Below, piece by piece: positions 5,249 through 9,360 of a DNA stretch of 9,360 nt (its first letter is position 1; every line of letters begins with the position of its first letter). A program made the translations under genes and the position numbers. Source of the DNA: an uncultured Eubacteriales bacterium (GTDB taxonomy: Bacteria; Bacillota; Clostridia; Christensenellales; UBA1242); contig CAOQYA010000013.1 in NCBI GenBank assembly GCA_948514155.1, positions 1-9,360 on the forward strand. The letters run 5' to 3'. The notes beneath the pieces are model-generated. The model saw nothing but the letters and a program-made list of their open reading frames with translations, was not told the origin of the DNA and did not search any database.

Positions 5249-7081
5249 TTATTCCAAAATCGCCTTAATTCTTCTAACGCCGGCGGACGACGCTTCTTCC
5301 TTTTTAATCACAAAGTGCCCAAGAAGAGATGTATGCTCCACATGCGGCCCGGTGCAAATTTCTTTGGATGCATCGCCGATTGTGTAGACGGAGACAATGT
5401 CCGGATATTTTTCGATAAATTGGTGCTCTGCGCCCGCTTTTACTGCGTCTTCTTTTTTCATTTCTTCGCAAGTAACCTTAAGGTCGGCTTTTATCCAAGC
5501 GTTAACATAATCTTCGGCCGCTTTAAGTTCTTCGCTTGAAAGTTTATGGTCGCACGCAAAATCAAATCTCAGTCTCTCCGCATTGATGTTCGAGCCCATT
5601 TGATGCGAGGTCTCGCCAACAACTTTCTTTAAGGCAGCGTTAAGAAGATGTGTTGCGGTGTGATATTTTGTTTCCATTTCACCGCTGGAAGCAAGTCCGC
5701 TTTTTGCCACTTGGCTGCTTGCGCGAGCAAGTTCTTGATGGGCGATAAAAGCCTCCTTATATTCCTCCTCATTAACAGAAAGCCCCTTTTCCTTGGCCAT
5801 TTCAATTGTCATTTCAATTGGGAAGCCGAAAGTTTCATACAGCCTAAAGGCCGCTTTGCCGCTGATACAGTGGTCGGCTGCGCTTTCAACATATTCGGGG
5901 TTATTTTTCTTCATGAACTCAAGTTTTCTGGCAAGGCCGCTAACAACTTTGTCAAATTCACGATTTCCCGTTTCGATAGTCTTGAGAAACTTATCCGACT
6001 CCGCCTTGATTGAAGAGAGAATATAATCTTCCTTCTTTACAAGAAGCGGATAACTTTCATTGTAAATTTGTTCGATATAGATTTTCGCGACTTCAAGAAG
6101 TTTATCGGCTTCAAGCCCGATTTTCTTTGCATGGCGAATTGCGCGGCGAAGTAGCCTTCTTAAAATATAGCCCGCCCCAACATTGCTTGGCAAAATGCCG
6201 TTAACATCGCCGATTAACATCACGCTTGTTCGGATGTGGTCGGCAATTATGCGCATCGACTTGGTTGTTTCGCTATCTACGCCATATTTAGAAGCCACCT
6301 CTTTCTCGATAAAGGAGATAACTGAGCTGAAAACGTCTGTCTTATATCCGTCTGTCAGCCCGTTAACATACATAAGCAAGCGCTCAAAGCCAAAGCCCGT
6401 GTCCACATTCTTATTTTTAAGCGGCTCGACCGAGCCCCCTTCGAGTTTTTTATATTGCATATACACATCGTTGCCGATTTCCACCCACCTGCCGCATTCG
6501 CAAGTTGGGTCGCAGCGGTCGGAACAAGGCTTGTCGTGACGAGGATAGAACCATTCGTTATCCGGCCCACAAGGCGTGCCGACCGTTCCTGGCAAGTCCC
6601 ACCAGTTGTCTTTAAGATAGAAAATGTTTTCTTTTTTTACACCCGCTTCAACAAGAAATGCTGCAGCTTCGTCGTCACGAGGCGCGTCGCTGTTTCCCGC
6701 AAACACGGTGGAGCAGATTTTATCTTTATCAAAGCCAAGTTCCTTTGTGAGGAAGTCAAAAGACCACTTTGTTTTTTCTTTTTTGAAATAGTCGCCAAGA
6801 CTCCAGTTGCCCATCATTTCAAAGAATGTGAAATGACTCTCGTCGCCCACCTCGTCGATATCCACAGTTCTCACGCAACCTTGAACATTGCAAAGCCTTG
6901 TTTTGCCGCTTGGGTGTTTTGCGCCAAGAAGATATGGCATCAGTGGCTGCATGCCTGCAACATTGAACATGACGCCGGTTGAGCCGTCGCCAATCAGCGA
7001 CACTGCCCCGATATCTTCGTGCCCTAAATTTTTATAATAGTTCAACCATTTTTCACGAAGCTGTTTGCTTGTTAATTTCAT
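5249..7081 (-). CDS. alaS: Alanine--tRNA ligase, short form lacking C-Ala
   Basis: Charges tRNA-Ala with alanine using ATP and should clear mischarged Ser- or Gly-tRNA. The catalytic half is clear: class II motif 2 region FFEMMGNWSLGDYFK (86-100), a motif 3-like VDTGFGFERLL (226-236), and the tRNA-binding helix GYILRRLLRRAIRH (304-317). The editing domain has the metal ligands H474xxxH478 and C576-x3-H580; the usual CGGTHV reads CTGPHV. The protein ends at SAGVRRIKAILE, the point where E. coli AlaRS (876 residues) continues into C-Ala. At 610 residues it lacks that domain cleanly, with no sign of a frameshift: its TAA is followed by a promoter and another gene. Residues 186-196 hold a Cys cluster (C186, C190, C194, C196) that may bind zinc. 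The ATG overlaps the TGA of truA and has GGGAG (7094-7090) eight bases upstream. I believe comparable short AlaRS forms occur in some bacterial lineages. Confidence 0.95.
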   Translation of the reverse strand: MKLTSKQLREKWLNYYKNLGHEDIGAVSLIGDGSTGVMFNVAGMQPLMPYLLGAKHPSGKTRLCNVQGCVRTVDIDEVGDESHFTFFEMMGNWSLGDYFKKEKTKWSFDFLTKELGFDKDKICSTVFAGNSDAPRDDEAAAFLVEAGVKKENIFYLKDNWWDLPGTVGTPCGPDNEWFYPRHDKPCSDRCDPTCECGRWVEIGNDVYMQYKKLEGGSVEPLKNKNVDTGFGFERLLMYVNGLTDGYKTDVFSSVISFIEKEVASKYGVDSETTKSMRIIADHIRTSVMLIGDVNGILPSNVGAGYILRRLLRRAIRHAKKIGLEADKLLEVAKIYIEQIYNESYPLLVKKEDYILSSIKAESDKFLKTIETGNREFDKVVSGLARKLEFMKKNNPEYVESAADHCISGKAAFRLYETFGFPIEMTIEMAKEKGLSVNEEEYKEAFIAHQELARASSQVAKSGLASSGEMETKYHTATHLLNAALKKVVGETSHQMGSNINAERLRFDFACDHKLSSEELKAAEDYVNAWIKADLKVTCEEMKKEDAVKAGAEHQFIEKYPDIVSVYTIGDASKEICTGPHVEHTSLLGHFVIKKEEASSAGVRRIKAILE

Positions 7082-7827
7082 TTTTTTATCTCCCGATTAA
7101 AATAAATCTTTTTTAAATAAAGCCCTTCCGGCGGCATCGTCTTTCCCGCTTTAGAGCGCACTCCCTTTTCAAGTGCAATTTTCACATCCTCGAGGCTGAG
7201 CGCCCCGCGGCCAACATCCACAGCCGTGCCCACCAAAATTCTCACCATGTGCTGCATGAAGCCGTTGCCGGTGAAAGTGAAAAGAAGAGTTTTGCCCTTT
7301 TCGGTCACCTTGGCCTCGATAAGCTCTCGCTCAAAGTTTTTAACCTGCGCTCCCGCCGCACAAAAGCCTTTAAAGTTGTGCCAGCCTTTAAGAAGTTCAA
7401 GGCACGCCCTAACCTTTTGCAGGTCTAATTCATAACTAGAAAAAGCGCAGAGTTTGTTAAACAGCGGATCTATCTCTCCCCGCCCGAGCGCATAGATATA
7501 TGTTTTCTTACACACATCGAAACGAGCGCTGAAATTTGATTTCACTTTTTTGGCACTAACTATGCGCACATCGCTTGCAAGCAAGCCGTTCAGCGCCCGA
7601 GGAAACTTCTCGACCGGAAAACTATCCTCACAGTCAAAATGGGCAAACTGGCAGATTGCGTGCACACCTGCGTCGGTGCGACTGCTGCCCACAATCGCCG
7701 TCTCTTTTGCCAAAAGCGTGCCAAGCGCCCTTTCGATTTCGCCTTGCACACTGCGCTCACTTTTCTGCTTCTGCCAGCCCGAAAACTGGCTGCCGTTGTA
7801 ACTTATGCCGATAAGAACTCTTTGCAT
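7078..7827 (-). CDS. truA: tRNA pseudouridine(38-40) synthase TruA
   Basis: Converts uridines 38-40 of the tRNA anticodon arm to pseudouridine in the cytoplasm. Numbered from the ATG at 7827 (249 residues): SYNGSQFSGWQ (9-19), the catalytic loop GSSRTDAGVHA with Asp52 (47-57), KKTYIYALG with the conserved Tyr (107-115), and NGFMQHMVRILVGT (188-201), which matches the family's FLYxMVR block. Length is normal. A longer form from GTG at 7842 adds five residues (MYNLA), but those codons are the TATAAT -10 box and have no good Shine-Dalgarno, and family members usually begin a few residues before the first strand, so I choose 7827. It is the first gene of the truA-alaS operon and ends in TGA overlapping alaS. 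Confidence 0.95.
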   Translation of the reverse strand: MQRVLIGISYNGSQFSGWQKQKSERSVQGEIERALGTLLAKETAIVGSSRTDAGVHAICQFAHFDCEDSFPVEKFPRALNGLLASDVRIVSAKKVKSNFSARFDVCKKTYIYALGRGEIDPLFNKLCAFSSYELDLQKVRACLELLKGWHNFKGFCAAGAQVKNFERELIEAKVTEKGKTLLFTFTGNGFMQHMVRILVGTAVDVGRGALSLEDVKIALEKGVRSKAGKTMPPEGLYLKKIYFNREIKK

Positions 7828-7833
7828 AGCAAG

Positions 7834-7861
7834 ATTATACACTTTTCTTTCAATAAAACAA
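7834..7861 (-). promoter_or_regulatory. Promoter of truA-alaS, predicted leaderless
   Basis: Minus strand: weak TTGTTT (7861-7856), 16 bases, then a perfect TATAAT (7839-7834). Six bases (CTTGCT) separate it from the ATG at 7827, the same spacing as in front of the nuclease gene, so the message would start at or next to the start codon. It lies back to back with the nifJ promoter in a 93-base divergent gap. Confidence 0.6.
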
Positions 7862-7871
7862 AGTATTTTAT

Positions 7872-7899
7872 TTGAAATTTTCGGCTTTTGATATATACT
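7872..7899 (+). promoter_or_regulatory. Promoter of nifJ
   Basis: TTGAAA (7872-7877), 16 bases, then TATACT (7894-7899), with TTTTGATA before the -10. The expected +1 is about 7906, giving a leader of about 15 bases. It faces away from the truA promoter; the two -35 regions are about ten bases apart, so they may compete or share control. Confidence 0.55.
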
Positions 7900-7905
7900 A
7901 GCCTT

Positions 7906-7910
7906 AGGAG
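7906..7910 (+). promoter_or_regulatory. Ribosome-binding site fixing the nifJ start
   Basis: AGGAG lies ten bases before ATG 7921. It excludes the longer in-frame reading from TTG 7888, which would place both the -10 box and this site inside the coding sequence. Confidence 0.75.
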
Positions 7911-7920
7911 ATTTATCTTT

Positions 7921-9325
7921 ATGAAATTAACTGTTGACGCTAACAGTGCGGTGGCCAAAGTTGCCTTCTCGCTTAGCGAAATAATTCCTATCTATCCAAT
8001 CACCCCGTCTTCACCCATGGCTGAATATTGCAGCAAAAATGTCAGCTTTGGCAAGACAAATATCTTTGGCGAAAAGGTGACCACAGTGGAAATGCAATCG
8101 GAAGCGGGAGCGGCCGGCGCAATGCACGGCGCGCTTATCGGTGGCGCACTTGCAACAACTTTCACCTCAAGTCAGGGCCTTCTTCTTATGCTTCCAAACA
8201 TGTATAAAATGGCGGGCGAGTGTTTGCCGGCAGTCATGCATGTGGCGGCGCGCGCTGTTGCCTCTCACGCCCTTTCAATTTTTGGCGATCACTCCGATGT
8301 TATGACCACTCGCATGACCGGCTTTAACATGCTTTGTTCTGCCAGCGTGCAAGAGGCGCAGGACATGGCAATGATTGCACATATGTGCGCGCACAACGCT
8401 CACCTTCCAGTTATGCACTTTTTTGACGGCTTCCGCACCAGCCACGAATATCAAAAGATTGACGCACTTTCTGAAAACGATATCAAAGCGCTCTTCCCGA
8501 TTAAAAAAAGAGAGAATTCTTCCCCCCTTTCTTCCGCCTCGCCTCTGCAATTTGGCACAGCGCAAAACCCCGATGTTTTCTTTCAAAACAGAGAGGCTCG
8601 CGAAGTTCTATATTCTCGCGCATCGAAAATTTTCGACCGGGCTTTTGAAGATTTTTACAAGCAAACCGGCAGAAAATACAAAAAATTTGATTATTTTGGC
8701 CCAAAAAACGCCAAAAATGTGATAATTATGCTCGGCTCGGGCTCGGAAACTATGCTCGAGTGTCTGTCGCAAAAAACGGACTGCGGACTTGTTCGCGTGA
8801 GAGTCTATAGGCCTTTTGACGAGGAGGCTTTAAGGGCGGCACTGCCTAAAACTTGCAAAAAAATTATCGTCCTCGATAGAACACGCGAAAGTGGCGCAAG
8901 AGAGCCGCTGCTGCTTGATGTCAAGAGCGCGCTTGCCGGCAGCGACATTAAAATTGTCGGCGGAGTGTATGGCCTTGGCGGAAAGGAGTTCTCCCCGACC
9001 GAAGCTATGGCCTGCCTTAATAATTTTGACCAGATGCAAGACGATTTCACAGTGGGCATAAATGACGATGTTCGCAAAAAGAGTCTGTCGCTTGAAAAAG
9101 TTAATTTAAATCTTAAACAAAAAGAGATTAAAATTTATGGGCTCGGCTCCGACGGCTCTGTTTCGGCGAGCAAGACAATCACCAAAATTCTCGGCGAGAG
9201 AGAAGATAGTTTCGTGCAGGGCTATTTTGAATATGACAGCAAGAAAGCGGGCAGTCTTACAATTTCTCACATGCGCATATCTTCCGCCCCTATTCACAGC
9301 ACCTATCTTTGCCACCAGCCGGATG
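7921..9325 (+). CDS. nifJ: Pyruvate:ferredoxin (flavodoxin) oxidoreductase, N-terminal 468 residues
   Basis: Oxidative decarboxylation of pyruvate to acetyl-CoA with reduction of ferredoxin or flavodoxin, the central fermentative step of many anaerobes. Visible: the pyruvate-binding domain with YPITPSSPMAE (25-35), MQSEAGAAGAMHG (58-70) and ARAVASHALSIFGDHSDV (110-127), corresponding to Thr31, Glu64 and Arg114 of the Desulfovibrio africanus enzyme; domain II at about 260-385 (NVIIMLGSGSET, VYRPFDEEAL, GGVYGLGG); and the start of domain III (KIYGLGSDGSVSASK, 404-418; VQGYFEYDSKKAGSLTISH, 432-450). The full single-chain protein is about 1170-1200 residues, so roughly 60% is missing, including the iron-sulfur and thiamine-diphosphate domains. 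Authentic sequence stops inside a codon at 9325; the in-frame tail after Asp468 up to TAG 9360 is Illumina adapter, not protein. ATG 7921 is chosen from the AGGAG site. Transcribed divergently from truA-alaS. Confidence 0.96.
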
Positions 9326-9360
9326 AGATCGGAAGAGCGTCGTGTAGGGAAAGAGTGTAG
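9326..9360. other. Illumina adapter sequence (assembly contaminant)
   Basis: The last 35 bases begin AGATCGGAAGAGCGTCGTGT and continue as the known reverse complement of the Illumina TruSeq universal adapter. In the nifJ frame it encodes the peptide EIGRASCRERV followed by TAG, a familiar artefact in protein databases. It marks a contig end; it is not biological. Confidence 0.98.

Noticed and set aside
6455..6982. Plus-strand 175-residue ORF within alaS
   Set aside because: Antisense shadow of the conserved AlaRS catalytic domain; composition reflects the opposite strand.
7888..7920. Eleven-residue N-terminal extension of nifJ from TTG 7888
   Set aside because: It would include the -10 box and the AGGAG site; the ATG at 7921 gives the normal family N-terminus.
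8275..8586. Minus-strand 103-residue ORF within nifJ
   Set aside because: Shadow of a clearly conserved gene on the other strand.

Overview
The window looks like a complete short contig from a metagenome or draft assembly of an anaerobic, low-to-moderate GC bacterium, most likely a Firmicute (a Clostridia-like lineage or a reduced relative). The grounds are a NifJ-type pyruvate:ferredoxin oxidoreductase, strong AGGAG ribosome-binding sites, TTGNNN/TATAAT promoters, a YhaO/YhaN-like nuclease-ATPase pair, tRNA genes with encoded CCA ends, and TGA used as a stop (two genes end in it, so this is not a Mycoplasma-type code). The exact taxon cannot be fixed by eye. Real sequence ends at 9325: the last 35 bases are Illumina adapter.

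Layout, left to right. (1) 1-152: the C-terminal tail of an unrecognised plus-strand gene in very AT-rich DNA (I counted 37 G/C in the first 180 bases). (2) 206-808: three minus-strand tRNA genes, transcribed in the order Gly(GCC), Cys(GCA), Leu(UAA), with spacers rich in small hairpins, a candidate promoter at 886-914 and a candidate terminator at 148-190. (3) 980-3705: a two-gene minus-strand operon, a Mre11/SbcD-like metallophosphoesterase followed with a 4-base ATGA overlap by a compact SbcC/YhaN-like ATPase that carries a transmembrane hairpin inside its coiled coil; it ends in a strong hairpin terminator. (4) 3767-5182: a membrane-anchored, beta-strand-rich DUF4097-like protein with its own promoter and terminator. 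(5) 5249-7827: a truA-alaS operon, again with an ATGA overlap; AlaRS is a short form that stops after the editing domain. (6) 7921-9325: the divergent 5' part of nifJ.

How the genes fit together. Most of the content is housekeeping: tRNAs, tRNA modification (TruA), tRNA charging (AlaRS) and fermentative pyruvate oxidation (NifJ). The nuclease/ATPase pair is probably a DNA end-processing or repair complex, here apparently tethered to the membrane. I do not see a new defence system, CRISPR array, transposase or integrase.

Points most worth a second look: the membrane-inserted mini-SbcC, the C-Ala-less AlaRS with a four-cysteine cluster, two promoters whose -10 boxes sit exactly six bases before an ATG (leaderless transcripts, which also corrects the truA start), the hairpin-rich tRNA spacers, the AT-rich gene abutting tRNA-Leu, and the adapter that creates a false C-terminus on nifJ.
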